Assembly: GCF_918378365.1 (NCBI RefSeq)
Contig: NZ_OU912926.1
Location: forward strand, 1,860,001 to 1,924,000
DNA length: 64,000 nucleotides
Reading direction: 5' to 3'
From: Candidatus Nitrotoga arctica
GTDB lineage: Bacteria > Pseudomonadota > Gammaproteobacteria > Burkholderiales > Gallionellaceae
Shown: positions 27,327 to 37,563 of the stretch, one piece after another
Position numbering within the stretch: position 1 is the stretch's first letter
Layout: each line of letters starts with the position of its first letter
Made by a program: the position numbers and the translations under genes
The notes under the pieces: model-generated
Seen by the model: only the letters and a program-made list of their open reading frames with translations
Told to the model about the DNA's origin: nothing
The model's database searches: none

Positions 27327-29135
27327 TTATTTCGATACATATAACCATTGATTTCCCTCTTTGTAACCAGATACCAGCAGACTGTTAATTTTTTCGGGTG
27401 GCACCGGTTGGCTGAAGTAATAGCCTTGTATCTCGTCGCATTCCTGATATTTCAGGAAAGATAGCTGCTCGGCAGTTTCCACTCCCTCAGCGATCACTTT
27501 CAACTTAAGGGTGCGCGCCATATTAATGATCGTACTAACAATCACAGCATCATCCGAATCAACTATTATATCGCGCACAAATGATTGATCGATCTTGAGC
27601 TTATCGATAGGGAAACGCTTGAGATAACTCAAACTGGAGTAGCCAGTACCAAAATCGTCCACTACGAGTTTCAGTCCCATCGTCTTTAGCTCTAATAACA
27701 ACGCAATTGACGCTTCAGCATTTTGCATGACAACGCCTTCGGTAATTTCCAGTTCAAGGGCAGACGGTTCAAGACCGTTCTCACACAAAATTGTCTTGAT
27801 CATTTCGCCGAAATTATTTTGGCGAAACTGTACTGCCGATAGGTTGACCGCCACGGTAAGTTCCGGTAAACCTAACATACGCCATTCGCTGTTCTGCCGG
27901 CAAGCCTCACGCAATACCCATTCGCCGATCGGAATAATCAAACCGGTCTCTTCCGCGATGGGAATGAAATAACCTGGTGAAATCATTCCAGTCTCGGGAT
28001 TATTCCAGCGCAGCAATGCTTCTACACCAATGATGCGACCGCTACGCAAGTCTACCTGAGGCTGGTAATGTAAACAAAATTCCTGGCGTTCTATTGCATG
28101 ACGCAGTTTCCGTTCAATCGACATGCGTTCAAGCGCAAGCTGATTCATTTCATTAGTAAAAAACTGGTAATTATTGCGGCCATTTTTTTTAGCGTGGTAC
28201 ATTGCAGCATCAGCATATTTGATCAAGTAATCCCCATCGCATCCATCTTCGGGAAATATGCTGATGCCGATGCTAGTGGTTATTTTGATTTCATTGCCAT
28301 CAATCATGCACAGGCCAGAGATGGCATTTAACAGCTTGACCGCAATAACGGCAGCATCATCCACCGTTTCCAAATCCGGCAGTATGATAACGAACTCATC
28401 CCCACCCCGCCTGCTTACCGTATCGCTAGCGCGACCCACACTACTAATTCGTCTGGCAACCTCTTGCAATAATTTATCGCCAACAAGGTGGCCCAGCATA
28501 TCGTTAATAACTTTGAAATGATCCAGATCAAGACACATGACTGCCACTTTGTGTTTTTCACGGCCAGCATGGGAAATGGCCTGAGCTAAACGATCCTGTA
28601 ATAGCAGGCCATTGGGCAAATTGGTGAGAAAATCATGCAGTACAACATATGCCACGCGTTCTTCTGCCGCCTTACGCTCACTGATATCAGAAAAAACGCC
28701 GATATAGTAACTGACTTCGCCGAGTTCATTTTTCATTGTGCTGATACTTAAACACTCGGCATAACTTTCATCATTTTTTCGTCGACCGATCATCTCACCC
28801 TGCCAGCGCCCGGTCTCGTTAATGCTGCGCCATGTATCCTGGCTGAACGCGTCATCCATCAAGCCAAGGTGTAACAGGTTCAAGTTTTTACCTATCAAAT
28901 CATTAGCACTGTAACCGGTAATAGTAGAAAAGGCCGGGTTAATAAACAACATGTTTTTGTCGGCATCGGTGACGATTATGCCTTCATTTACACTATCAAA
29001 TATATGCGCGAATAGCCTGAGTTGCCTCTCTTTTTGACGTGTATCATTTCTCTCTTGTCCCCAAACCGGATGAATTTTCTTATAATTCGTGGCATCTGGA
29101 TCAATTTGTTGGTCGGAGCTAGATAAGTCCTGCAT
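27327..29135 (-). CDS. PAS-GGDEF-EAL cyclic-di-GMP turnover protein
   Basis: About 602 residues from ATG 29135 (a GTG nine bases upstream is also possible; no clear ribosome site). Using the numbering from that GTG: PAS domain ~45-155 (VNEGIIVTDADKN, NPAFSTITGYS), GGDEF domain ~165-325 with RRGGDEF at 245-251, EAL domain ~345-595 with EALLRW at 375-380 and DDFGTGYSS at 496-504. Both active-site signatures are intact, so it could make and degrade cyclic-di-GMP; such tandem proteins often have one dominant activity. No membrane segment. It follows the luxR-luxI-receiver genes after a 125-bp gap. Confidence 0.92.
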   Translation of the reverse strand: MQDLSSSDQQIDPDATNYKKIHPVWGQERNDTRQKERQLRLFAHIFDSVNEGIIVTDADKNMLFINPAFSTITGYSANDLIGKNLNLLHLGLMDDAFSQDTWRSINETGRWQGEMIGRRKNDESYAECLSISTMKNELGEVSYYIGVFSDISERKAAEERVAYVVLHDFLTNLPNGLLLQDRLAQAISHAGREKHKVAVMCLDLDHFKVINDMLGHLVGDKLLQEVARRISSVGRASDTVSRRGGDEFVIILPDLETVDDAAVIAVKLLNAISGLCMIDGNEIKITTSIGISIFPEDGCDGDYLIKYADAAMYHAKKNGRNNYQFFTNEMNQLALERMSIERKLRHAIERQEFCLHYQPQVDLRSGRIIGVEALLRWNNPETGMISPGYFIPIAEETGLIIPIGEWVLREACRQNSEWRMLGLPELTVAVNLSAVQFRQNNFGEMIKTILCENGLEPSALELEITEGVVMQNAEASIALLLELKTMGLKLVVDDFGTGYSSLSYLKRFPIDKLKIDQSFVRDIIVDSDDAVIVSTIINMARTLKLKVIAEGVETAEQLSFLKYQECDEIQGYYFSQPVPPEKINSLLVSGYKEGNQWLYVSK

Positions 29136-29260
29136 TAATATCACTCATTATCTTGGTTAATCAGGCTAGGCAACAAACATCGGATAGTAAAGAACATCGA
29201 AATTTGGAATTCATATTAGACGAACGAGTAAACCTGTGTCCTGCAGCTATTGTATGCATA

Positions 29261-29710
29261 TCAACCTTGCCCCGAGTATTCAAAAACAACTGGTTCCAGG
29301 GGCTGACGCTCGCATGCATCACGCAATAGAGCGGCGGTTTCGCTCAAGGCAAGTTCCTTTAAACGACAGCGCATGCGCCAGATCCCGTCACCGGATTCGG
29401 AAACGCCACAAGAATGGTCGGCCATATTGCATTGTGTGTTTTCAGCCGCTGCAGGAGTACCCACGTAATTCAATGCCGCTACCGGCAGATCCGGAAAAAG
29501 ACGCCTGGCCTCCCGCACCCATTCCAACAAGCGCGCTTGTTCAGAGCAATCGCAAACATTACCATCTATCAACACCATGTCGTATTGTTCCAAATCTGGC
29601 TCAGGCATATCCTCCCATGCTTGCTGAACTAACTGATGTCTGGATTTTTCCAGCATCTGATTCAAGATGCGACGGGTGCCTGATGCTTCACCGAGTAACA
29701 GAATATTCAT
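29261..29710 (-). CDS. receiver-like protein coupled to luxI
   Basis: 149 residues. The N-terminal half reads like a CheY receiver: MNILLLGEASGTRRILNQML (acidic Glu in the first loop), then DMVLIDGNV with a candidate phospho-acceptor Asp, and PVAALNYVGTP at the place of the conserved Thr/Ser loop. A clear conserved Lys is not evident, and the C-terminal third (with several Cys) is unassigned, so it may be a degenerate receiver. Its ATG overlaps the luxI TGA by four bases (ATGA), which predicts coupled translation. No DNA-binding domain is seen. Confidence 0.65.
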   Translation of the reverse strand: MNILLLGEASGTRRILNQMLEKSRHQLVQQAWEDMPEPDLEQYDMVLIDGNVCDCSEQARLLEWVREARRLFPDLPVAALNYVGTPAAAENTQCNMADHSCGVSESGDGIWRMRCRLKELALSETAALLRDACERQPLEPVVFEYSGQG

Positions 29711-30339
29711 GCAGCTAGCCTCAGTGCATGCTCGGGCAGGGTACCGAACAGGGCGAATTCGGTTATCTCGTCGATTTCAATGGAGCAAGCCACAGTCAAC
29801 ACCCGGCCTATTTTGATGGGTGGCCCAAATCTGCTTAGATTAACGCCTGTTTTAGATATTAATCTTTCAACCGCAACAGTGGTTACTGTAACGTAACGAA
29901 CAATACCGTTGAGTTGAGCAAACTTAAATAATTTTTGCATCATCTGCATGGGTATTGCACTAAAACCATAATTTGCACTTTCATGTTTGGGTACAGTTAC
30001 GGCAAATCGACTTAGTTCCCACACGTCGGCTTGTTGCGGTGCACGCTGTCCGTGCAAGAGCTGCGGAAAAGTATCCTTTAACATGTTGGGCCCGGTTGTA
30101 GGTAATAGTCGCCAACAACCCAATACCTCATTCTCATCCTCATCTGCATCTTCATCCCCTCTTACCAGTACATAAACCGGATTGGCTCGGTCGAATTCGT
30201 CGTGTTCCATGCCATTGTCGCTGGTCACTTCCCAACCCAGTCGGTCATGAAAGACATCGTGCCTGAGCCGGTACATTTCCATCGCGGCTTGACGATTTAG
30301 TGAGCCGTCCCCATGTTGCGCAAGCATTATCGAACTCAT
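29707..30339 (-). CDS. acyl-homoserine-lactone synthase (LuxI family)
   Basis: 210 residues. Makes an N-acyl-homoserine lactone from S-adenosylmethionine and an acyl-ACP. The LuxI invariant positions are visible: Arg26 and Phe30 in YRLRHDVF, Trp36, Asp47 and Asp50 in HDEFD, then GCWRLLPT and ELSRFAV. The C-terminal part determines acyl chain but I cannot predict it. ATG 30339 has GAGGG a few bases upstream. A perfect palindrome of lux-box type sits 67 bp upstream, and luxR lies next in the upstream direction on the same strand, so positive feedback is likely. Confidence 0.9.
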   Translation of the reverse strand: MSSIMLAQHGDGSLNRQAAMEMYRLRHDVFHDRLGWEVTSDNGMEHDEFDRANPVYVLVRGDEDADEDENEVLGCWRLLPTTGPNMLKDTFPQLLHGQRAPQQADVWELSRFAVTVPKHESANYGFSAIPMQMMQKLFKFAQLNGIVRYVTVTTVAVERLISKTGVNLSRFGPPIKIGRVLTVACSIEIDEITEFALFGTLPEHALRLAA

Positions 30340-30405
30340 TTTTGTGCCCTCTGTCGTTGGTTGATGACAGGAGCAATGAGACTACGTATCTCAACGGCTA
30401 GCTAG

Positions 30406-30421
30406 CTGTAAGATCTTACAG
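30406..30421. promoter_or_regulatory. lux-box-like palindrome upstream of luxI
   Basis: CTGTAAGATCTTACAG is a perfect 16-bp palindrome and closely matches the known lux box core (CTGTAGGATCGTACAG). It is 67 bp from the luxI start, a position compatible with activation at about -42. It should be the LuxR binding site. Confidence 0.82.
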
Positions 30422-30631
30422 GGTAAAATAACAATTAATGGCTACAAACCTTGGCTGGACAAGGCTCTAGAGTTAAGCAGCAAGTATACTTTGGGATAAA
30501 ATAGAGGGAGTTCGCCGTTCACGGCATCTCATAGGTCGAATAATCTGTTGCACACATAAAATTATGCAAACTCTGTCGGGCTCGAGTATGGCAGCGATCC
30601 ATCACCATACAGATCCGCAGTCATACAAAGT

Positions 30632-31354
30632 TCAGGGAGCGATAAGACCCATCGAAAGAGCACGGGAAATCGCATGCTGGCGACCAGATACTCCCATTTT
30701 GCTGGCTGCATTTTGCAGATGAAAAGTCACAGTGCGCTCGGAAAGCTTAAGAATATTAGCTATTTCCCACCCGGTTTTTCCTTCTGCCGCCCAGAGAATG
30801 CATTCTCTTTCTCGATCGGTCAGATTTATTTTTTTCAGAGGCAAAGAATCTTTGCTAAGCACGATGCGCTGAATCGCCTCGTGCAAGTAACACGTCAGCA
30901 ACTGCGCTGTTCCCAGCATAGTAATAATATCTTGCTTAGCTTGACGTGAATTACGGGAAGTGGTCAGACTCAGCATTGCGGCTTCCCCTTGCCTTCCATG
31001 GACAGAAAAGCTCGCACCATTAGCAAGTCCAAATTCTCCCGCTTCGTTCCTTATTCTGGCTGTAGGCCTGCTATTAAAAATTTTACGATCCCAAATTACC
31101 GGGATTACTGTCTTGGCACAATGCAGGACCGTCGGATCAATCTTGGCATAGCCGGATAGCTCATAATGTTCACGCCACTCCTTTGGATAGCCGCTAAAAA
31201 GAAAATGATAAGGTCGGGTAAGCGATACGTTTACCCGCACCGCATAAAGAAAATGCTCAAATCCCATCTGCTTGATTATAGTTGTAGTCGTGGCATGCAA
31301 TTCTGCAACCGTGTCGCAATCTAGCAACGACTGGAGCAGATCCAAATCAGTCAT
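30632..31354 (-). CDS. LuxR-type autoinducer-responsive regulator
   Basis: 240 residues. N-terminal autoinducer-binding domain (~15-165) with the residues that contact the lactone in TraR at matching places: Trp60, Tyr64, Asp73, Pro74, Trp88 and Gly113. C-terminal GerE-type helix-turn-helix ~175-238 (LTDRERECILWAAEGKTG, SERTVTFHLQNA). ATG 31354 has GGAG 6 nt upstream. It is the cognate regulator of the adjacent luxI by position; a 277-bp gap with the lux-box palindrome separates the two genes. Confidence 0.92.
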   Translation of the reverse strand: MTDLDLLQSLLDCDTVAELHATTTTIIKQMGFEHFLYAVRVNVSLTRPYHFLFSGYPKEWREHYELSGYAKIDPTVLHCAKTVIPVIWDRKIFNSRPTARIRNEAGEFGLANGASFSVHGRQGEAAMLSLTTSRNSRQAKQDIITMLGTAQLLTCYLHEAIQRIVLSKDSLPLKKINLTDRERECILWAAEGKTGWEIANILKLSERTVTFHLQNAASKMGVSGRQHAISRALSMGLIAP

Positions 31355-31535
31355 AGTATTCTCCTCGTTTGTATTTCCGGGAAAACGGGATTTTATTTAT
31401 TTTCATCCCTCATTGCTTGAAAAGATTGTATTTGAATCCGCTCTCAGAGCGTTCCACAATAATTCTGACCGTCAAGTTCAATCTCATATTTGAGCTCAAT
31501 TGTTTACTGTACCCCTATACCCGAGTAAAGCGCAA

Positions 31536-32585
31536 CTAGGCAAACGGTAATTCTGCGGTGCCTGAGCCTATAGCAGCGATTTCATGCACCGCCTTCATAA
31601 ATCCTGTTTGCTCATGTAATTGCACCAATGTATCTGGATGGTTTCGGCCACGCATATGCGCCAGACGCGCTTTACTAGTTGCTGGCATGTCCCACTTTAG
31701 TCCAGCTAGCAATTCATCTGCCAAGGATGGTTGATTACATACCAGCACCATATCACAGCCGGCCTGCAGCGCCGCTTCCGCACGTTGCAGGATACCGCCC
31801 GCTACCGTGGCACCTTCCATGCTAAGGTCATCGCTAAAGATACATCCATTGAAATCCAGCTCACCGCGCAGAATATCTTTCAGCCATACTTTTGAAAAAC
31901 CTGCTGGATATGTGTCCACCTTGGAATAAATAACGTGTGCGGGCATGACCGCAGTCAGACCATAATTCACCATCTGACGAAATGGAATCAGGTCGCACAA
32001 CTCAATGTCGGTATAGCTGCGCTCATCTATCGGAATTTCCAAGTGTGAATCGGCATGTACGTAACCGTGGCCAGGAAAATGTTTGCCCACGGTGGACATG
32101 CCACCCTGCCTGAGTCCCAATAACAGGCTATGTGCCAATTCGCCTATGGCCTGAGGCTCAGAATGAAAAGCACGGTCGCCAATCACTTTGCTGATGCCAA
32201 AATCTATATCTAGCACCGGGGTAAAGCTGAAATCCACGCCACAAGCACGCAATTCTGCAGCCAACACATAACCTACCTGCTGCGCCAGATGCTTGGCGCG
32301 GCGCGGATGTTCATCCCAAATATTACCCAACTCACGCATCGCCGGGATACGTGTAAAACCCTCGATAAAACGTTGCACTCGCCCACCCTCATGATCCACA
32401 GCAATCAATAGCGGGGGAGAACGCAACGCATGAATGCTGGCTGTCAGCTGGGCCAACTGGGGTGGAGATTCGTAATTACGCGCAAACAGAATCACGCCAC
32501 CCACCAGTCCATGACGTAAGCGTGCTTCATCTTCCACAGTAAGGGTAGGTCCTGCGATATCCAGCATGCATGGGCCGATTCCCAT
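31536..32585 (-). CDS. nagZ: beta-N-acetylhexosaminidase NagZ
   Basis: 349 residues, glycoside hydrolase family 3. Removes N-acetylglucosamine from anhydro-muropeptides during cytoplasmic cell-wall recycling; in many bacteria this feeds AmpC beta-lactamase induction. Seen: [13 protein letters not shown] near 61-73, KHFPGHG at 168-174 (mobile loop His) and [10 protein letters not shown] near 250-259 with the nucleophile Asp. ATG 32585 has AGGAG. Last gene of the lepA run, separated from acpS by 175 bp. Confidence 0.95.
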   Translation of the reverse strand: MGIGPCMLDIAGPTLTVEDEARLRHGLVGGVILFARNYESPPQLAQLTASIHALRSPPLLIAVDHEGGRVQRFIEGFTRIPAMRELGNIWDEHPRRAKHLAQQVGYVLAAELRACGVDFSFTPVLDIDFGISKVIGDRAFHSEPQAIGELAHSLLLGLRQGGMSTVGKHFPGHGYVHADSHLEIPIDERSYTDIELCDLIPFRQMVNYGLTAVMPAHVIYSKVDTYPAGFSKVWLKDILRGELDFNGCIFSDDLSMEGATVAGGILQRAEAALQAGCDMVLVCNQPSLADELLAGLKWDMPATSKARLAHMRGRNHPDTLVQLHEQTGFMKAVHEIAAIGSGTAELPFA

Positions 32586-32760
32586 TCAAATTCTCCTAAT
32601 GATCTTTACGTAATTCATAACGGATGTTCTTGCTGTCCTTCCTGCGAAAGTGGAATCCGGAAGACTTGTACTAAATACATTTTGAATGGCTGAAGTTTTC
32701 ACTTGAGAAAACTTATCGAAGCAGTAAATTTCGTCCGTGTCTTCACAATTTAACGCTTAC

Positions 32761-33141
32761 TTAATCTTTCTCCAAAATGACGAATGCCACGGCAACATCA
32801 TGGTCATCACTGATACTTAGATGGTGGTGAGTCAATCCTAATTGCATTAAGTGCGCAGCCAGTTCTGCATCAAATATAAAAATGGGTTTGCCAAAAGCAT
32901 CATGTGTCACAGTAATTTTCTGCAAGCTCACGGGATAACGCAGGCCGCTTCCTATTGCCTTAGCCAGTGCTTCCTTGGCAGCAAAGCGTTTCATTAGCAG
33001 ACGCACAGGGTAGGTATGGACACGATACTCCGTTAATTCCTGTTGGCTCAAAATGCGCTGTGCGAATCGCTCGCCGTAACTGGCATGCACTGCCTCAATG
33101 CGTGCATAAGCCACAATGTCAGTGCCGATACCAAAAATCAC
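32761..33141 (-). CDS. acpS: holo-[acyl-carrier-protein] synthase
   Basis: 126 residues, family length. Transfers 4'-phosphopantetheine from CoA to the serine of acyl carrier protein. Motifs GIGTDIVAYARIE at the N-terminus and KRFAAKEALAKAIGSGL at about 50-66. The start codon is GTG. It follows pdxJ after 20 bp, the standard pairing. Confidence 0.95.
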   Translation of the reverse strand: MIFGIGTDIVAYARIEAVHASYGERFAQRILSQQELTEYRVHTYPVRLLMKRFAAKEALAKAIGSGLRYPVSLQKITVTHDAFGKPIFIFDAELAAHLMQLGLTHHHLSISDDHDVAVAFVILEKD

Positions 33142-33161
33142 GGTAACTGAACTTCCATGAT

Positions 33162-33887
33162 TTATGGATGAATGCCGCTTAGCAATGCTTTCATTTTTTT
33201 CACAGCTTGCTCCAGGCCAATAAAAAGTGCCTCAGCGATTATGGCATGACCGATGTTGAGTTCGCAGATATTAGGAATAGCAACAATAGGCTGTACGTTG
33301 TAATAGTTTAGGCCGTGTCCAGCATTCACTTGCAAACCGAGCGCATGGGCATGCACCACTGTGCGTTGAATGCGCGCCAATTCTTGTGTCTGATGCGATA
33401 CGCTGGCCCCATCAGCATATTTCCCCGTGTGTATTTCTACTACCGGCGCGCCCGCAGATCGCGCCGCATCCATTTGTTTTTCATCCGCGTCCACAAACAA
33501 TGACACACGTATGCCCGCCGCCGCACAGCACTCACAAGCGTGCCTCACACTATCAAAATTCCCCACCACATCCAATCCTCCCTCGGTGGTCAATTCCTCG
33601 CGCCGTTCCGGCACGAAGCAGACATCGTGCGGCTTAATGCGCAAAGCAATGGCCAACATTTCGTCGGTAATGGCGCTTTCAAGATTCATGCGCGTTTGCA
33701 GCATGTCACGCAGGATTTCCACGTCCTTATCCTGGATGTGGCGGCGGTCTTCGCGTAAATGCAGTGTAATAACATCGGCACCCGCCGCCTCACCGATCAA
33801 CGCTGCCTGAATTACATTGGGGTAACGCGTACCCCTAACTTGGCGCAACGTGGCAACGTGGTCAATGTTAAATCCGAGTTTGATCAT
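33162..33887 (-). CDS. pdxJ: pyridoxine 5'-phosphate synthase
   Basis: 241 residues, TIM barrel. Last step of the DXP-dependent vitamin B6 pathway. Seen: [20 protein letters not shown] at the start with the catalytic His, [30 protein letters not shown], and [17 protein letters not shown] overlaps the recO stop by ATGA, so the two are translationally coupled. Confidence 0.97.
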   Translation of the reverse strand: MIKLGFNIDHVATLRQVRGTRYPNVIQAALIGEAAGADVITLHLREDRRHIQDKDVEILRDMLQTRMNLESAITDEMLAIALRIKPHDVCFVPERREELTTEGGLDVVGNFDSVRHACECCAAAGIRVSLFVDADEKQMDAARSAGAPVVEIHTGKYADGASVSHQTQELARIQRTVVHAHALGLQVNAGHGLNYYNVQPIVAIPNICELNIGHAIIAEALFIGLEQAVKKMKALLSGIHP

Positions 33888-34627
33888 ATTTTTTGTAGAT
33901 CCCTTATCAATTCGCGCGTGTGCAATGTCTTACCCGCGAGATGATGATTCAGTAGCATACGCATCAACTGCTTGCTCTGCTGCGCGCTCACTGCATCGCG
34001 ATAATCGTCAGCAGCCATATCTTGCAAGGTTTTGCCCAACATCAACAAGCCTTCTGATACATCTGATATGTCTGAGTCATTTGGTGTAGCACGCACCGCA
34101 CCCCGTTCAAGCACATAACGATAGGGCGCGACAGAATTAATCGGCTCACCGCTGTCCGCTTCCTGTACCAATAAAAGCGCATAGCCCAACTCTTGCAGCA
34201 AATGTTTTTCAAAACAACGTAAAATGGCAGCATAGTCCGCTTCATTTGCTAGCCGTTGTAGGGTGTGCTGGTAATAATCGAACAGTTGTTCGTGCGGATC
34301 ATCACGCACCATCAGGTTAAGCAGCAATTCATTCAAATAGAAACCACACAGCAATGCCGTTCCCTGTAATTGCGGCTGACCACCCTGCCACTCGGCACGG
34401 TGCAAGGTGCGCAATTCATGTTTGCCAAACCAGCTTAACATTAATGGCTGAAAACCCATTAATAAACCGCGTAACGCCGATCTCGGGCGCCGTGCACCGC
34501 GTGCCACCAATGCTACGCGACCATGCTGCCGACTTAACACTTCCAGCACCAGGCTGGTTTCACGGTATGGATAGCTGTGCAGGACGAACGCGGGTTCGTC
34601 TTCTAATCTGTGTTTGTGCGACTGCAA
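33884..34627 (-). CDS. recO: DNA repair protein RecO
   Basis: 247 residues. Loads RecA on SSB-coated DNA with RecR. N-terminal OB fold ([34 protein letters not shown]), then a helical domain. The start is TTG at 34627 with GGGAGGGG just upstream; no better ATG fits the family N-terminus. Located between era and pdxJ as in relatives. Confidence 0.93.
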   Translation of the reverse strand: MQSHKHRLEDEPAFVLHSYPYRETSLVLEVLSRQHGRVALVARGARRPRSALRGLLMGFQPLMLSWFGKHELRTLHRAEWQGGQPQLQGTALLCGFYLNELLLNLMVRDDPHEQLFDYYQHTLQRLANEADYAAILRCFEKHLLQELGYALLLVQEADSGEPINSVAPYRYVLERGAVRATPNDSDISDVSEGLLMLGKTLQDMAADDYRDAVSAQQSKQLMRMLLNHHLAGKTLHTRELIRDLQKI

Positions 34628-34777
34628 TCTACCCCTCCCAGCTTCCCCTTGTCACAGAAGAATAGAACGAGAAAAACAAAGCCAACCATCCAACTATGAA
34701 AAGTGCACTACCTAGCAGTGAGAACCACACCAATAAATCACTTACTGATGCAGGAAAAAAAGAGTTTACGGTTAGAA

Positions 34778-35668
34778 TTATTCATACCCCAAACTTTTCA
34801 ATACTTGTGCATTATCTGCCCAACCACTTCGCACTTTAATCCACACTTCGAGATAAACTTTTCCATCGAATAGTGCTTCCATATCTAACCGCGCTTGGGT
34901 AGCGATCTCCTTAAGCTTCTCACCATTCTTACCGATCAGCATTGCCTTATGCGCGTCCTTATCCACAAGAACCGCAGCGTGAATACGGCGCAGCTTTCCT
35001 TCTATTTTGAACTGTTCAATCACGACACTTACTGAGTAGGGTAACTCTTCACCGGAATAGCGAAAGATTTTTTCACGCACCAATTCGGCCGCGAGAAAGC
35101 GTTCATTACGATCGGTGATTTCATCTTCAGGATAAATTTTTTCACCTTCAAGCAGATAGGGTCGAACCGCATTTAACAAGGTGTCGAGCTGCTTGTTCTG
35201 TTTTGCGCTCACTGGCACGATAGCAGTGAATTCACGCTCCTTGGCTATCTCCTGAATAAAGGGCAGTAATTCTGATTTATTCTCCATGTTATCTACCTTG
35301 TTGATAACAAGCAGCACTGGCATATTTTTTGGTAGCAGATTCATTACTTGACGATCACGCTCGTCGAAATTCCTGGCTTCAATTACGAACAACACCACAT
35401 TCACATTACGCAAACTACTCGTCACCACACGATTCAAACCGCGATTCAGAGTATTAAGATGCTTCGTCTGAAATCCGGGAGTATCTACAAATACAAATTG
35501 CGCATGCTCTTCAGTTAGTATTCCGCTAATACGATGGCGTGTGGTCTGTGCCTTGCGTGAGGTGATGCTAATTTTTTGGCCAACCAGATGATTAAGCAAA
35601 GTGGATTTACCCACATTCGGGCGGCCGACAATAGCGATAAAGCCACTGTGGTAATTATTTGCATTCAT
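34778..35668 (-). CDS. era: GTPase Era
   Basis: 296 residues. Ras-like GTPase acting in 16S rRNA maturation. G1 GRPNVGKS at residues 15-22, G3 DTPGF, G4 NKVD, then a C-terminal KH domain (~200-290, [16 protein letters not shown]) that binds the 16S 3' end. Its start overlaps the rnc stop by four bases. Confidence 0.97.
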   Translation of the reverse strand: MNANNYHSGFIAIVGRPNVGKSTLLNHLVGQKISITSRKAQTTRHRISGILTEEHAQFVFVDTPGFQTKHLNTLNRGLNRVVTSSLRNVNVVLFVIEARNFDERDRQVMNLLPKNMPVLLVINKVDNMENKSELLPFIQEIAKEREFTAIVPVSAKQNKQLDTLLNAVRPYLLEGEKIYPEDEITDRNERFLAAELVREKIFRYSGEELPYSVSVVIEQFKIEGKLRRIHAAVLVDKDAHKAMLIGKNGEKLKEIATQARLDMEALFDGKVYLEVWIKVRSGWADNAQVLKSLGYE

Positions 35669-36339
35669 GACTGGCTCTCAATTTTCCGGTAAGCGGCTTC
35701 TGCTGCTACCTGCTCTGCGGTGCGACGACTACTGCCTTCACCACACGTGAATAATTTCAATTGTTCGATTTGACATTCAACTTTAAATAGCTGTGCATGT
35801 GCCTCGCCCTGAGTCGCAATCACGATATATTTTGGTAATGCCAGACGCTTGCCTTGCAAATATTCCTGCAACAAGGTTTTGAAATCCTTACCCAACGTTT
35901 GCGCGTCTGCTTGCGCTATAAAGGGCACATACAGCCGGAGCACAACTTGCTCTGCGGCTGCAAAACCCGCATCTATGAATACTGCACCGAACAATGCTTC
36001 CATGGTATCGGCAAGGATAGACGGGCGACGAAAGCCGGCGCTTTTGCGCTCCCCTTCGCCCAATAATAATAATTCACCCAAACGTAATTGCTGCGCTAAG
36101 ATAAACAAGGTTTGCTGATTGACCAGATTGGAACGCAGACGAGATAAATCACCTTCTGGTAAATCGGGATAAATGCCATATAGATATTTGGCTACGACGC
36201 AATTGAGTATGCTATCACCCAGAAACTCCAATCGCTCGTTGTGTTCTGCACTATAACTACGATGCGTCAGAGCACGCTGTAATAATTGCGATTGCGTGAA
36301 AACATGGCCAATCTGATTGCACAGCACATCACGATTCAT
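35665..36339 (-). CDS. rnc: ribonuclease III
   Basis: 224 residues. Cuts double-stranded RNA, including the 16S and 23S processing stems seen in this window. Signature [10 protein letters not shown] at 34-43 and a second acidic cluster around [15 protein letters not shown] (~111-125); double-stranded RNA-binding domain from ~155 to the C-terminus. Three bases after the DUF4845 gene and overlapping era. Confidence 0.97.
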   Translation of the reverse strand: MNRDVLCNQIGHVFTQSQLLQRALTHRSYSAEHNERLEFLGDSILNCVVAKYLYGIYPDLPEGDLSRLRSNLVNQQTLFILAQQLRLGELLLLGEGERKSAGFRRPSILADTMEALFGAVFIDAGFAAAEQVVLRLYVPFIAQADAQTLGKDFKTLLQEYLQGKRLALPKYIVIATQGEAHAQLFKVECQIEQLKLFTCGEGSSRRTAEQVAAEAAYRKIESQS

Positions 36340-36342
36340 CGG

Positions 36343-36717
36343 CTATTTTTTAAAACTACTTGGATTGAATTCAAGTAACAAGCTAGCATTGCCGACCAAG
36401 GGTATTTTAACTTGATAGTTAATGCTCAGCGATAGGCCGCGTGCATCCTTGACTATCTCAATGTCATTTGCCGTGACGACATTGATGTTATTCATCATGG
36501 CGCGCTTACTGAATGACTCACGAATATCCTTGGATTGAGCACCTTGCATTTCAGAATCATTCACGATGGTAGAGAGAATGCTTTTAATTTCGGCATCCTG
36601 AACATACGTCGGAATAACCTTCATGCCGCCAATTGCCACTATTATTAATATTACTGACCATACCAGAAGACCAGACAAACTCACGCCACGCTGCCTGTTT
36701 GCTATTGTTTTTATCAT
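36343..36717 (-). CDS. DUF4845 membrane-anchored protein
   Basis: 124 residues. One N-terminal membrane segment (SLSGLLVWSVILIIVAIGGM) preceded by a positively charged start, then a ~90-residue periplasmic part. This family is regularly found between lepB and rnc in betaproteobacteria; function unknown. Neighbours suggest a link with protein export or membrane assembly, but nothing more can be said. Confidence 0.85.
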   Translation of the reverse strand: MIKTIANRQRGVSLSGLLVWSVILIIVAIGGMKVIPTYVQDAEIKSILSTIVNDSEMQGAQSKDIRESFSKRAMMNNINVVTANDIEIVKDARGLSLSINYQVKIPLVGNASLLLEFNPSSFKK

Positions 36718-36738
36718 GCTCCTCCTTTGTTTATAACT

Positions 36739-37542
36739 TCAATCAATGGATAAGCCTATACGTTTCAAATCGTTAAAATTCATCCAGATCATGAATGCTT
36801 TGCCAACTATCATGTTATCCGGCACGAAACCCCAATAACGACTATCTCGGCTGTTATCGCGATTATCACCAAGCATAAAATAATGCCCAGCTGGAACTAT
36901 ACAGCGCACCTCCTTTTCGCTGTATGCACAATTCTCCCGATGAGGAAATTCCGCCACCGCACCGAGATGAATGCTGGGCACTTCTGGATTTACTAGCATT
37001 GAATGAACATGCCCAGTCAAATTTTCTCTATAACGTTCGGTATGCACAAAGTTCAGTGCAGTCTCTACATAATTATAGTCACCGTCCGGCTGCTGCTCTT
37101 GCAGCACATCGTTCACAAACACTTTCTTATTCCGATATGCAATTTGGTCGCCGGGCAATCCAACTACCCGCTTAATATAATCTAGCGATGGATTTTCCGG
37201 GTAGTGGAATACCATCACATCGCCTCGGCTGGGGGAATTAATTTCTACCAGCTTCTTACTGATGATGGGCAAACGAATACCATAAGTAAACTTATTAACC
37301 AAGATGAAATCGCCTACCTGTAAGGTAGGAATCATCGAGCCAGACGGTATTTTGAACGGCTCAACCAGAAATGAGCGCAGCATGAATACCGCCAGAATAA
37401 CAGGGAAAAAACTCTTGGAATATTCCACCCACCAAGGTTCCTTTGCGGAGTCTATGCGTTTCGATTGCAATATAAAGCGATCCAGCAACCACACGCTACC
37501 GGTGATCAGTAGCAATACAAACATAATTAAAGCAAAGTCCAT
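36739..37542 (-). CDS. lepB: signal peptidase I
   Basis: 267 residues. Cleaves signal peptides at the outer face of the inner membrane. Two N-terminal membrane segments (~4-22 and ~44-62), box B KIPSGSMIPTL with catalytic Ser69, box D YIKRVVGLPGD with general-base Lys124, and box E GDNRDNSRDSRYWG. Between lepA and DUF4845, the normal order. Confidence 0.97.
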   Translation of the reverse strand: MDFALIMFVLLLITGSVWLLDRFILQSKRIDSAKEPWWVEYSKSFFPVILAVFMLRSFLVEPFKIPSGSMIPTLQVGDFILVNKFTYGIRLPIISKKLVEINSPSRGDVMVFHYPENPSLDYIKRVVGLPGDQIAYRNKKVFVNDVLQEQQPDGDYNYVETALNFVHTERYRENLTGHVHSMLVNPEVPSIHLGAVAEFPHRENCAYSEKEVRCIVPAGHYFMLGDNRDNSRDSRYWGFVPDNMIVGKAFMIWMNFNDLKRIGLSID

Positions 37543-37563
37543 CTCAATTCCCGTCTTTATACG

